A stretch of 40,826 bases of DNA from Sulfurimonas sp. SAG-AH-194-I05 (GTDB taxonomy: Bacteria; Campylobacterota; Campylobacteria; Campylobacterales; Sulfurimonadaceae), in assembly GCF_029215955.1 (NCBI RefSeq), contig NZ_JAEMVA010000014.1, positions 1 through 40,826 of the forward strand, in the 5' to 3' direction. A program made the position numbers and the translations under genes. The notes beneath the pieces were generated by a model. It did no database searches. It was not told the DNA's origin and saw nothing but the letters and a program-made list of their open reading frames with translations. Positions 17,645 through 25,899 of the stretch are shown in pieces; positions within the stretch are counted from its first letter, which is position 1; each line of letters opens with the position of its first letter.

Positions 17645-20600
17645 TGGCTAGTATAGAATATTTAAAACAATTTGATAAAAAACAACTTTTTCGTTTTTTT
17701 GTAGATGGAAGGTTTCATAAAAAATATGATGGTTGGGTTAAATATGATGAAAGGGAAAAAGGTTCTGTTCAAGCTATGATGAATGGTTTTTCATTTATGA
17801 TGGATAACTTCCATGGAGAAGAATGTGGTCTTAATGCTATGTATCTTTTACAATTACATCGTGTTTGTATGCTTCATGTAGAGACAACAAACCCAAAGAG
17901 TGCTCCAGGTGATATACGATACCTACGAAATGCAATGCCTTTTTTTGTAAAAACAACTACTATTGAGCATATTCAAGAAGTTTTAGAGATGCGTATGGGT
18001 GATGAGACCTTCGTGTTTAATGACAAAAAAATCCGTAAAACAGCAACGAATCTTCAAGTAAAAGAGGTTTTTTCTTTACTCCAAAAACTTGGTAAATTAA
18101 GTTACCGTCCTTGGTATCCAAATTTAGATTTTAAGACACAAAGAGCTATTGACGGAAAAGAATTATTGAGTGATTTTTATGATGCTAAAGCTTATGTGCA
18201 AAAGCTAACAGTTCAAAAAATTGAAGAGATTGTAAAAAGATATAATCTAAGTATAACTATTGCAAAAAATAACGATACAAAATTACGAGCCATAGCACTT
18301 ATAGTTAGAGAACTCGAAATGCTTCATCCTTTTTCAGATGGAAACTGTAGAACCTTTGCAGGAGTACTTTTAAATCAACTTCTTCTTTATAATAATTTTC
18401 ATCCTACAATGCCATATAATCCAAATTTAGATGGAGAATATTCTCTTAATCAATGGATAGGTGAAATTAAAAATGGTATGGAACAAACCAAGGTACTATT
18501 AAAAGATGCAGATGCTGAGGTGTATGGCTATAGTATTACCGAGATGTCTTTAGAGAATCAAAAAACATTTCTTTCAATGGCATCAGAATTTATTAAAAAG
18601 ATAGAGACTTATAAAGAGGTGTTTATAACACCTATGAAGATACAAAAGTATACAAAAGGAACATGGCATAATTGTGAAAAAAATATGCGTTTTACTGGTG
18701 TTGGAAATTCATTTGGAAACCTTGCTTTTTTTACAGCAAAACAAGACTTGCAAAAAGCGAATAAAAGTATAAATAAAGAGTTAACTAGACTTATTAAAAA
18801 TGGAGTACGAGCCTTTGTTGTTGATGATACTTCATGTATAGATAACTTGCAAACACCGGTATACCTTGTCTCAGATGTACTTGAAGCATATGAAGAAGTA
18901 TCTTCATCCATTCGTCAAGAGGTAAATCCCAAGACCTTGTTAATAACGGGAACAGAAGGAAAAACGGGAACAAAAATTCAAGTCCATCACCTTCTTGAGC
19001 AACAGACAAAATCACATGCGATATTAAATAGTGCTAATGCGAAAATACCAGTTTTAAGAACTCTTGCAAACTTAGAAAAAAATACTGAATACGAAATAGT
19101 AGAATTTTCAGTAGATGCAAACGAAGAAAAAACGATAAAAGGTGCGAAAATAGTAAACCCTGATATATGTTTTTTTACAAATATTGGTAAAGAGCATATG
19201 CATAACCATAAAGAGATAGATGGTGTTATAAAAGCAAAATCTTCGGTAGTTTTAGGACTACGAGAGGGTGGAACTTGTATTGTAAACTCTTCTATGGATA
19301 CGTATAATCAATTTGTAGAAGCACTTCATAAGAGAAAGAAAGGACTGCGTGTTCTAAATTATGGTGTAAATGATTCAGATACTGCAAGATTAATAAATGC
19401 AGAGTTTGATATAGAAGCCTTAGTATGGAATATAACAGCAAATATTGATGGAGTTAGAGTTCGATATACCCTTCCTTTAGTTCAAAATCATGCACCACTC
19501 ATGAGTGTGGGAGTATTATTGTCTGTAAAAGAATGTGGCTTAGATGTTGTACAAGCGGCAAAAGATTATAGTAGTATAAAAGCTTTTGAATCTATGGGAC
19601 TCATTCATAAAATTAATCTTGATAATAAGAATATTTTATTTTATGATCAAAGTAGACGAGCCTCAATATCTGGTGTTCGTTCAGCTTTTAAAGATTTGCA
19701 AAATTTTAATTCCAAAGGTAAAATAGTTGCTCTTCTTGGAAGTATATCTTCTGTGAATGAGAATGAGTGGACACAAGAATACCATGAAGAGTTAGCAGAA
19801 CTTATAAATAATGAGACAAAACTTGTGAAGCTTTATACAACTGGTTCAAATATGCAATTCACACACGCTAATTTGATAGATAAACAGATACATATTAAAC
19901 ATAGTGACGACTATGAGCTTTTGTATCAATATATAAGAAGTGAATTACAAGAGGGTGATTTACTTTTTGTTATGGGCTATATGCGACTACAGTTAGATAA
20001 ATTCGCAGAGTTAGTGTTACAAAACCAGTCTCATACACTCTTTGATAAAAGTATTTATAACTATGATTTATCCCCACAATCTATAGATAAATATAAAAAA
20101 GTAGTTGCAGGTGCTTCTTTAGATAAAAAAATGTTGCCATATGTAATTGCTAACTATACTGATTTAACTGAAAGTAATGTAAAAGTAATGAAAGAAAATA
20201 AGGCACTATTTTTGGAGTCTAGAACAAACTTATTAGTTTCATTTTTTGAAAATATTGATACTGTTTTACAACAAAATTTACAGATGTCCTCTATGGTAAA
20301 AGATTTGCGTGGGGGTGGACATGAATCGTTTCTTTTTAATGAAGTATTTTGCAAACAATGGTTTAATAACTTTGATAAAATAAAGAACAAACCAAAAAAA
20401 CAGTTGTTTGGAGTGTTTTATAAGGTTGATGGGTATGAAGATTATTTTTTATTTTTACTTGTAGGTACAGTGAATATTCACATTGGAATAGGAAAATATA
20501 AAGATGAAGAGGTTATGCAACTTAGTAGTTCTGACCAAGAGGAGATTAAAAATATTTTTGGAAGAAATTTACCTAAAGATATTAAATTTGAATCTAGAAG

Positions 20601-20757
20601 TTGGGGTAAAAAATGGGTAACTATTGATGCTGGAAATTGTATTGATTTTACTAAGGCAAAAACATTTGCAACTATGGTAGATGTAAAAAATAGTTATTTA
20701 TATAAAAAGTGTTTATTGCCATTAGTTAAAAGTGTAAAGGACTCAACGAATGTATAG
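17644..20757 (+). CDS. Fic domain-Mur ligase fusion protein
   Basis: 1037 residues. The N-terminal part (about 80-290) carries the Fic motif HPFSDGNCRT beginning at H228, with catalytic His and Arg present but Cys in place of the usual Gly. Fic enzymes transfer nucleotide or phosphocholine-type groups from a nucleotide donor. From about 400 a Mur-ligase-like region begins: P-loop TGTEGKTGTK (435-444, with K440), FTNIGKEHMHNH (H518), AKSS (a possible carbamylated-Lys position), and YDQSRR (667-672) where Mur ligases usually have DxYNANP or DYAHNP. A final region (about 830-1037), with KDLRGGGHES, is unrecognised. No membrane segment or signal peptide is seen, so it should act in the cytosol. 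It starts in a TAATG overlap and ends with an eight-base overlap. Family calls are good; the joint function is unknown. Confidence 0.85.
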   Translation: MASIEYLKQFDKKQLFRFFVDGRFHKKYDGWVKYDEREKGSVQAMMNGFSFMMDNFHGEECGLNAMYLLQLHRVCMLHVETTNPKSAPGDIRYLRNAMPFFVKTTTIEHIQEVLEMRMGDETFVFNDKKIRKTATNLQVKEVFSLLQKLGKLSYRPWYPNLDFKTQRAIDGKELLSDFYDAKAYVQKLTVQKIEEIVKRYNLSITIAKNNDTKLRAIALIVRELEMLHPFSDGNCRTFAGVLLNQLLLYNNFHPTMPYNPNLDGEYSLNQWIGEIKNGMEQTKVLLKDADAEVYGYSITEMSLENQKTFLSMASEFIKKIETYKEVFITPMKIQKYTKGTWHNCEKNMRFTGVGNSFGNLAFFTAKQDLQKANKSINKELTRLIKNGVRAFVVDDTSCIDNLQTPVYLVSDVLEAYEEVSSSIRQEVNPKTLLITGTEGKTGTKIQVHHLLEQQTKSHAILNSANAKIPVLRTLANLEKNTEYEIVEFSVDANEEKTIKGAKIVNPDICFFTNIGKEHMHNHKEIDGVIKAKSSVVLGLREGGTCIVNSSMDTYNQFVEALHKRKKGLRVLNYGVNDSDTARLINAEFDIEALVWNITANIDGVRVRYTLPLVQNHAPLMSVGVLLSVKECGLDVVQAAKDYSSIKAFESMGLIHKINLDNKNILFYDQSRRASISGVRSAFKDLQNFNSKGKIVALLGSISSVNENEWTQEYHEELAELINNETKLVKLYTTGSNMQFTHANLIDKQIHIKHSDDYELLYQYIRSELQEGDLLFVMGYMRLQLDKFAELVLQNQSHTLFDKSIYNYDLSPQSIDKYKKVVAGASLDKKMLPYVIANYTDLTESNVKVMKENKALFLESRTNLLVSFFENIDTVLQQNLQMSSMVKDLRGGGHESFLFNEVFCKQWFNNFDKIKNKPKKQLFGVFYKVDGYEDYFLFLLVGTVNIHIGIGKYKDEEVMQLSSSDQEEIKNIFGRNLPKDIKFESRSWGKKWVTIDAGNCIDFTKAKTFATMVDVKNSYLYKKCLLPLVKSVKDSTNV

Positions 20758-21793
20758 TGTATATTTGTCAAAGCTTTACAGACCCCCACTAGAAAAGTCA
20801 AAAACAAAAGACTTTCTTTGTTTAGATAAAAATGAACCACCATTTAGTGCTTTTGATTCTCTTGATGATTTATTTACAACAGAAGATATTTTAAATTTAA
20901 GAGAGTATCCAAACTTGTATGAAGTATATGAAAAGTTAGCGACTTTTGTGGGTGTAAAAATCGAGAACTTGTTGTTAACGCAAGGAAGCGAACAAGCACT
21001 TAAAAGTGTTTTTGAAGTATTTGTAGAAGAAGGTGATGAGGTTGTTTATTATTACCCTAGTTTTGCAATGTATGATGTATATAGCTATCAAAAAAAAGCA
21101 AATGTAGTTCATTTAGATTTTCGTGATGATGGTACTATGAATGTAGATGATATTTGTCTCAAAGTGACAGAGAAGACAACATTGTTTTCTCTTATCAGTC
21201 CACATAACTTTACTGGTACTGCGCTTAGTTTTGAAGAGATAAAAAGAATCACAGAGCATACAAAAAAAACAAAGACACTCTTTCTTCTTGATGAAGCGTA
21301 TTATCATTATGAAAATATAAATACAATAAAGTTACTCGATAATAATACACATGTAATTATTACACGGACATTTTCTAAGGCTTTGGGAATACCTGGAGCT
21401 AGAGTAGGGTATGCCATCTCAAATAGAGAGAATATAGAACTCTTACGAAAAGTAAAGCCCATAGATGAAATAGACTATTTAGCTGGTGTTATTGCTAGTA
21501 AAACATTAGATAAATCGGAAGAGATACTTTTTAGAAATGTAGGTCAGGTTAAAAAATGGCAAAGTATTTTTAAGAGTACAGAACTTATGAATATTACTTA
21601 CTTAGATACAAAAGCAAATTTTATATTACTGAGATCAAAAAATTATGATTATCATAAAGACTTGTTATTAAAAAATAAAATAATTGCAAAAGTAAAATTT
21701 GATGTAAAATGTTTAGAAAACTGTATACGATTTTCGGTTGTAGATGATGAAAATATGCAAATGATTTTAGATTTATTTAAACAAGCAAACTAA
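20750..21793 (+). CDS. HisC/CobD-like fold-type I PLP enzyme (aminotransferase or decarboxylase)
   Basis: 347 residues of the class I/II aminotransferase fold. Visible are LDKNEPPF near the N-terminus, TQGSEQAL, PHNFTGTALS (the Asn that contacts PLP), LLDEAYYHY (the Asp that contacts the pyridine N) and TFSKALGIPGARVGY with the PLP lysine at K210. The closest general types are histidinol-phosphate aminotransferase and CobD-like threonine/serine-phosphate decarboxylases. No other histidine genes are here, so a dedicated role in this cluster is more likely. Next to a LicC-like nucleotidyltransferase, it may supply an amino-alcohol phosphate or amino compound for activation; this is inference. 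The gene overlaps the Fic-Mur gene by eight bases and ends nine bases before the next. Confidence 0.8.
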   Translation: MYSVYLSKLYRPPLEKSKTKDFLCLDKNEPPFSAFDSLDDLFTTEDILNLREYPNLYEVYEKLATFVGVKIENLLLTQGSEQALKSVFEVFVEEGDEVVYYYPSFAMYDVYSYQKKANVVHLDFRDDGTMNVDDICLKVTEKTTLFSLISPHNFTGTALSFEEIKRITEHTKKTKTLFLLDEAYYHYENINTIKLLDNNTHVIITRTFSKALGIPGARVGYAISNRENIELLRKVKPIDEIDYLAGVIASKTLDKSEEILFRNVGQVKKWQSIFKSTELMNITYLDTKANFILLRSKNYDYHKDLLLKNKIIAKVKFDVKCLENCIRFSVVDDENMQMILDLFKQAN

Positions 21794-21802
21794 AGGAAAA
21801 AG

Positions 21803-22516
21803 ATGAAAGTATTAATGTTAGCAGCAGGTGTAGGAACACGAATTAGTAGATACTTAGGCGATCATCCTAAGTGTTGTGTAGAAGTTGGTTCTAAGCCTCT
21901 TATTAGACGTACTATGGAGCTTTTATATCGACATAATATTACAGATATTGCTATTGTTGTTGGGTATCAGGAAAAGTATATACATGAAGCATTAAAGGGC
22001 TTTGACTATACGACATATAAAAACCCATTCTATAAGGTTACAAATTCTATTGCTTCTATGTGGTTTGCGAAAGATTTTATGGACTCAGAAGAAGACTTCT
22101 TGATTTTAAATGCTGACTTATTTATAGAAGACTCCATGCTTGAGAGATTAATTGTAACTAAGAAATCACCAATATTTTTGTCAGATAGTACACGAATAGA
22201 AGATGCTGACTATCGTTTTAACTGGGAAGGTGATAGATTATTACGTTTTGGAAAAGAGTTAACAAATGAAGAAACAACTGGTGAGTATGTAGGGATTGCT
22301 AAAATTGCTAAAGAAGATATAAAAACGATGAAAGCACAGTTAGAATATCTTGTTGATCAAGGTGAGTATAACATGTGGTGGGAAGATGTTTTTTACTCAC
22401 TTGTTGAGACAGGTAAACCCATTTATGTTGAAGATATAAAAGGTTCGTTTTGGGCAGAGGTTGATTTTATAGAAGACTATAATAGAATCTTGGATTATAT
22501 CGCTAAAAAAGAATAA
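21803..22516 (+). CDS. LicC-like sugar/phosphocholine nucleotidyltransferase
   Basis: 237 residues, close to the usual length. The N-terminal nucleotide-binding signature LAAGVGTRISRYLGDHPKCC is typical of NTP transferases, and the metal-site region LILNADLF is seen around residue 105. The overall pattern, with YEKYIHEAL-like spacing, is closest to CTP:phosphocholine cytidylyltransferases (LicC) and related short enzymes that make CDP- or UDP-activated small groups. A strong AAAGGA site precedes the ATG. In this operon it should activate the substrate later used by the Fic domain, an export step, or a glycan. The exact nucleotide and substrate cannot be told from the sequence. Confidence 0.8.
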   Translation: MKVLMLAAGVGTRISRYLGDHPKCCVEVGSKPLIRRTMELLYRHNITDIAIVVGYQEKYIHEALKGFDYTTYKNPFYKVTNSIASMWFAKDFMDSEEDFLILNADLFIEDSMLERLIVTKKSPIFLSDSTRIEDADYRFNWEGDRLLRFGKELTNEETTGEYVGIAKIAKEDIKTMKAQLEYLVDQGEYNMWWEDVFYSLVETGKPIYVEDIKGSFWAEVDFIEDYNRILDYIAKKE

Positions 22517-22521
22517 GTTTC

Positions 22522-23313
22522 TTGAACGCCTACAAACAACTTTTTAAACAACTTGTTGATAATTTTGAACATAGTATCACTTTTGTAAAACGCGATATTA
22601 AATATGCAAGGGTAGATACAAAGCTGGGGTTGTTTTGGGTGATATTTCCTCCTTTAGTTCCTTTGACTGTGTTTATAGGTTTAGCGGCGCTTGGAATCAT
22701 TCGTCGTTCGGCTGATATTCCTTTTGTTATGTATATTGTTATTGGGATAACTCTTTATCGTTTTATGACACAGTTCATTACAACAACTGTAAATGTATTT
22801 CGGACTGAGAGAAATGCTTTAAAGAACTATAATGTACCTCTCATTGTTCTCATTGTATCGCAAAATGCAATGACCTTTTTTCATTTACTCTTACGTTTGG
22901 TTTTAGTTGCTTGTGTTGTTTTATATTATGGTGTGGAAGCGAGAATAGATTGGCTTTTGTTACCTGTTGTATTTATATTTATGGTGATGTTTTCTTTTGG
23001 AATAGGGACTATTTTAGCTTTTAAAAATTTACTCTATAGGGATTATTCTAAGGGACTAAACCTCTTAGTGCTTTATATGATGTTTGTTAGTTCTGTTATT
23101 TTTCCTTTTCCAAAAGATGGAATTATAGGGTTTATAAATCATTTTAATCCATTAAATACTTATGTAGATTTTACCCGCTCTCTTTTTTACCATGGAGTTG
23201 AAAATAGTAATTATATAGTTTTATGTATTACTGCTTTTATCTCTTTTTTATTATTTCTTTATGCTTGTAATCTTATTTATTACTCTGAGAAAAAAGTGAA
23301 AATGGTGTTGTAA
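22522..23313 (+). CDS. ABC-2 type permease (KpsM/Wzm-like polysaccharide export)
   Basis: 263 residues with an N-terminal cytosolic segment (FVKRDIKYARVDTKLGLFW, the hallmark of ABC-2 polysaccharide permeases) and about six hydrophobic helices from residue 40 to 255. The likely start is TTG at 22522, five bases after the preceding stop; no good ATG alternative or strong RBS is seen, so this start is moderately sure. The family exports undecaprenol-linked O-antigen, teichoic acid or capsule chains across the inner membrane together with a Wzt/KpsT ATPase, which is encoded next. No glycosyltransferase is in the window, so the exported compound is unknown. Confidence 0.85.
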   Translation: MNAYKQLFKQLVDNFEHSITFVKRDIKYARVDTKLGLFWVIFPPLVPLTVFIGLAALGIIRRSADIPFVMYIVIGITLYRFMTQFITTTVNVFRTERNALKNYNVPLIVLIVSQNAMTFFHLLLRLVLVACVVLYYGVEARIDWLLLPVVFIFMVMFSFGIGTILAFKNLLYRDYSKGLNLLVLYMMFVSSVIFPFPKDGIIGFINHFNPLNTYVDFTRSLFYHGVENSNYIVLCITAFISFLLFLYACNLIYYSEKKVKMVL

Positions 23314-24063
23314 ATGCGTGAGGTAATTTTAGAAGTTAAAAAAGTATATAAAAAATATTATAATGATGATGAAACAAAATACAAATATACAAAAAAGAAT
23401 CTGAAGAGTTTGTTTCAAGATACCAGAGAAGATACACCGACATTAGATAAAGGGGAGACATGGAGTTTAGAAAATATTAGTTTTTCACTAAACAAGGGTG
23501 ATTCTTTAGCAATACTTGGTGATAGAAACTCTGGAAAGAGTATATTAATTCGTCTTTTGTCCGAAACCTTGTACTCGGACTATGGAAGTATAAAATCACC
23601 ACAAAAAAGAACAGTCTTAAAAGACTTACGTTTAGGCATAAGTGGTCATTTAAATGTTATAGATAATCTCTACTTAAAAGCTGCTCTTGTATCTATTTCA
23701 AAAAAAAGTCTTGATTCTAATATACATAGTTTATTGGATTTCGCAGAGTTAGATAATGAGATATTGACAACACCATGGAAGTATTTAACTACGGATATTA
23801 AAAACCGAATAATGTATTCTTTTTTTGTGACATGCAGGCGAGACTTTTTTATTGTAGATGGAATTACTCATGTGGGAGATGCTGAGTTTGCAAAGAAATG
23901 TAAAAAAGAAATAGTAAAAATAAGTGAAAGCAGTACTTTTATAATTGCAACAAGAAAAGCTTCAAAAGTAAAAAATATTTGTAATAAAGTCTTGATTTTA
24001 GAGAAAGGAAAAATGATTTTCTTTGGTTCTTTAAAAGATGGACTTACTATGTATGAAAAATAG
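23314..24063 (+). CDS. Wzt/KpsT-like ABC ATPase with degenerate catalytic motifs
   Basis: 249 residues. Walker A is intact: GDRNSGKS at residues 69-76. The region normally holding the signature motif reads TTDIKNRIMYS, and Walker B ends VDG (D182, G183) where the catalytic Glu is expected, still followed by the Wzt/KpsT hallmark THVGDAEF. The switch His is also missing: the expected segment reads IIATRKASK, with R214 near the His position. It directly follows the permease stop without a gap, so it is the natural partner. It may bind but hydrolyse ATP poorly, or act in a gating role. The family call is firm, the loss of activity inferred. Confidence 0.82.
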   Translation: MREVILEVKKVYKKYYNDDETKYKYTKKNLKSLFQDTREDTPTLDKGETWSLENISFSLNKGDSLAILGDRNSGKSILIRLLSETLYSDYGSIKSPQKRTVLKDLRLGISGHLNVIDNLYLKAALVSISKKSLDSNIHSLLDFAELDNEILTTPWKYLTTDIKNRIMYSFFVTCRRDFFIVDGITHVGDAEFAKKCKKEIVKISESSTFIIATRKASKVKNICNKVLILEKGKMIFFGSLKDGLTMYEK

Positions 24064-24064
24064 C

Positions 24065-24070
24065 TATAAT
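24065..24070 (+). promoter_or_regulatory. Possible internal promoter -10 (TATAAT)
   Basis: TATAAT just after the ATPase stop, about 30 bases before the ATG at 24100, in the largest gap (36 bases) of the cluster. AAAGGGTGG lies between it and the ATG. No clear -35 element was found. Confidence 0.3.
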
Positions 24071-24099
24071 AAAAGTATATATAAAGGGTGGAATAAAAT

Positions 24100-25899
24100 A
24101 TGAATGAATTACTTCGTAGTATTAGAGATGGATTGTATAATCAAGAAGAATTTAAATTACCTCAGAACATAAATTTACCTTTTGATGCATCAATCTCTCA
24201 AGTGTATATTACTTTATTTCAGAGTAATACAAAAGCCTTACGTTGGGGTTCAAAAAAAGACACTTTAGAAAACACCTTGCGTCGTATTATTCTTAAGTTA
24301 AGAGCAAATCCTAAATTTCTTCATTTTAATATATCTGATTCAAATGATTGTAGAATTATGTTTGAAATGGTTACGAAAGAATCTCCTTGTAGTATTCGAA
24401 ATCTTACTGCTATGAAAATGGACTCACCAAATAGGTTTGAGTCTGGTGTGAATGGACTAAAGTATACGTATGAAGGCGAAACACGCTTTTTTATGCCAAC
24501 GGATGGATATACGAAGTCTATTATGAGTGTAAATCAACTCCTTAACCACATGTCAAAGCAATGTGGTATAGCAAAAATGACAGATAAAATTAGTGAACGT
24601 GTGCATCTTATGCGAAGAGAAGATATAGAGTACACCTTGATTGAATCTATTGCTTATGTAACATTTAAAGATGAAGTTTTAGACCTTGAACGTGGATACC
24701 CTACATGTGAGTTAGAGTCTTCAAAAGACATACTTTATGACAAGACTATGAAAAGTATAGACTGGCTTGTTGATAACATGAATGATGATGGAAGCTTTTT
24801 GTATTACTATGATCCTTATTTAAATACTATAGTTGATGACATGCATCCTAAAATGCTTGATCCACTTTATAACAATATTTTAAGACATAGCGGTGGTACT
24901 GTTACTCTTATTCGAGGGTATGCGTTAAGTGGTGACAAACGCTACTTAGAAAAGGCTAAAGATTCTATAGACTTTTTTCTTACAACGTTTAGGTCGCATA
25001 CATATAAAGATGCATTTGCCTGTTACCCATTTTTTAATAAAAAGTCTAAACTCGGTGGTGCTGGAATAGGGCTTGTTGCTATGATGCACTACTATATTCA
25101 AACAAAAGATGAGTGTTATAGAAAAGAACTTGATGGTTTAGTGCGACATATTTTAAGTCGTGTTGATAATGAAGGGGAAATGTTAGGGTATTACATTCAT
25201 CCGAAATTTAATGATGGAAAAGCTCTCCTTAACCCTAGTGACGAGGTGAAAAAAGAGTTATTTTCATTTTATTACCCAGGGGAGGCTTTACTAGGTCTGG
25301 CTCTTTATCTTCAGCATGTGGAGAATATAGATAAGGACTTAGCAGAAGACATTAAGGCGAAGTCTTTACTCTCGTTAGATTTTTTAGTAGATGTACGACC
25401 AATAAAATATGACTATATGTTTGACCCACTTCCAGCAGATGCGTGGCTTATGCAAGCAATAGAAGAATGGGTAAAAGTAGATGGTTTTAAAAAGCAATCT
25501 TACATTGACTTTGTTTTTAATGACACAAAAGCGATGTTTGAACACATGTACACAAATGAAAATACATCACAAACAACACTAGATTATATAGGTGGCTTCT
25601 TTTACGAATACGGTGACCATGTATACCATGATGCTTCTCGGTGCGAAGGTGTTGTAAGTGCGTACTATTTGGCAAAATACTTAAAAGATGAAAACAAAGC
25701 TTCATGGATTATGGAAAATATGTTACTCAGTGCAAAAGGCTTAATGAAAACGTTTCATAGCGAGAAATCTACCTATGCACATAAAGAACCACAAAAAGCA
25801 TTACATAGTTTTAGGTTTAAGCTCACACGTCAATGGGTTCGAGTAGACAGCGTTCAGCATGCAGCTTGTTTTTTTGCGAGACTGATTAAAGTCGTATGA
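24100..25899 (+). CDS. AMMECR1-like domain plus alpha/alpha-toroid protein
   Basis: 599 residues without signal peptide or membrane segments. The N-terminal 200 residues weakly resemble AMMECR1 proteins: VYITLFQSN, NPKF, and GVNGLKYTYEG leading to FFMPTDGY and LLNHMSKQCGIAK. From about 205 to 599 the repeated helical pairs, with DGSFLYYYDPY, LRHSGGTVTLIRGYALSG, GGAGIGLVAMMHYY, YYPGEALLGLALYL and RVDSVQHAACF, fit an alpha/alpha-toroid like those of N-acylglucosamine 2-epimerases and six-hairpin glycosidases. The catalytic residues cannot be named. Its stop overlaps the kinase start by four bases. It is probably a cytosolic enzyme or binding protein of the pathway; the AMMECR1 call is tentative. 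Confidence 0.65.
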   Translation: MNELLRSIRDGLYNQEEFKLPQNINLPFDASISQVYITLFQSNTKALRWGSKKDTLENTLRRIILKLRANPKFLHFNISDSNDCRIMFEMVTKESPCSIRNLTAMKMDSPNRFESGVNGLKYTYEGETRFFMPTDGYTKSIMSVNQLLNHMSKQCGIAKMTDKISERVHLMRREDIEYTLIESIAYVTFKDEVLDLERGYPTCELESSKDILYDKTMKSIDWLVDNMNDDGSFLYYYDPYLNTIVDDMHPKMLDPLYNNILRHSGGTVTLIRGYALSGDKRYLEKAKDSIDFFLTTFRSHTYKDAFACYPFFNKKSKLGGAGIGLVAMMHYYIQTKDECYRKELDGLVRHILSRVDNEGEMLGYYIHPKFNDGKALLNPSDEVKKELFSFYYPGEALLGLALYLQHVENIDKDLAEDIKAKSLLSLDFLVDVRPIKYDYMFDPLPADAWLMQAIEEWVKVDGFKKQSYIDFVFNDTKAMFEHMYTNENTSQTTLDYIGGFFYEYGDHVYHDASRCEGVVSAYYLAKYLKDENKASWIMENMLLSAKGLMKTFHSEKSTYAHKEPQKALHSFRFKLTRQWVRVDSVQHAACFFARLIKVV

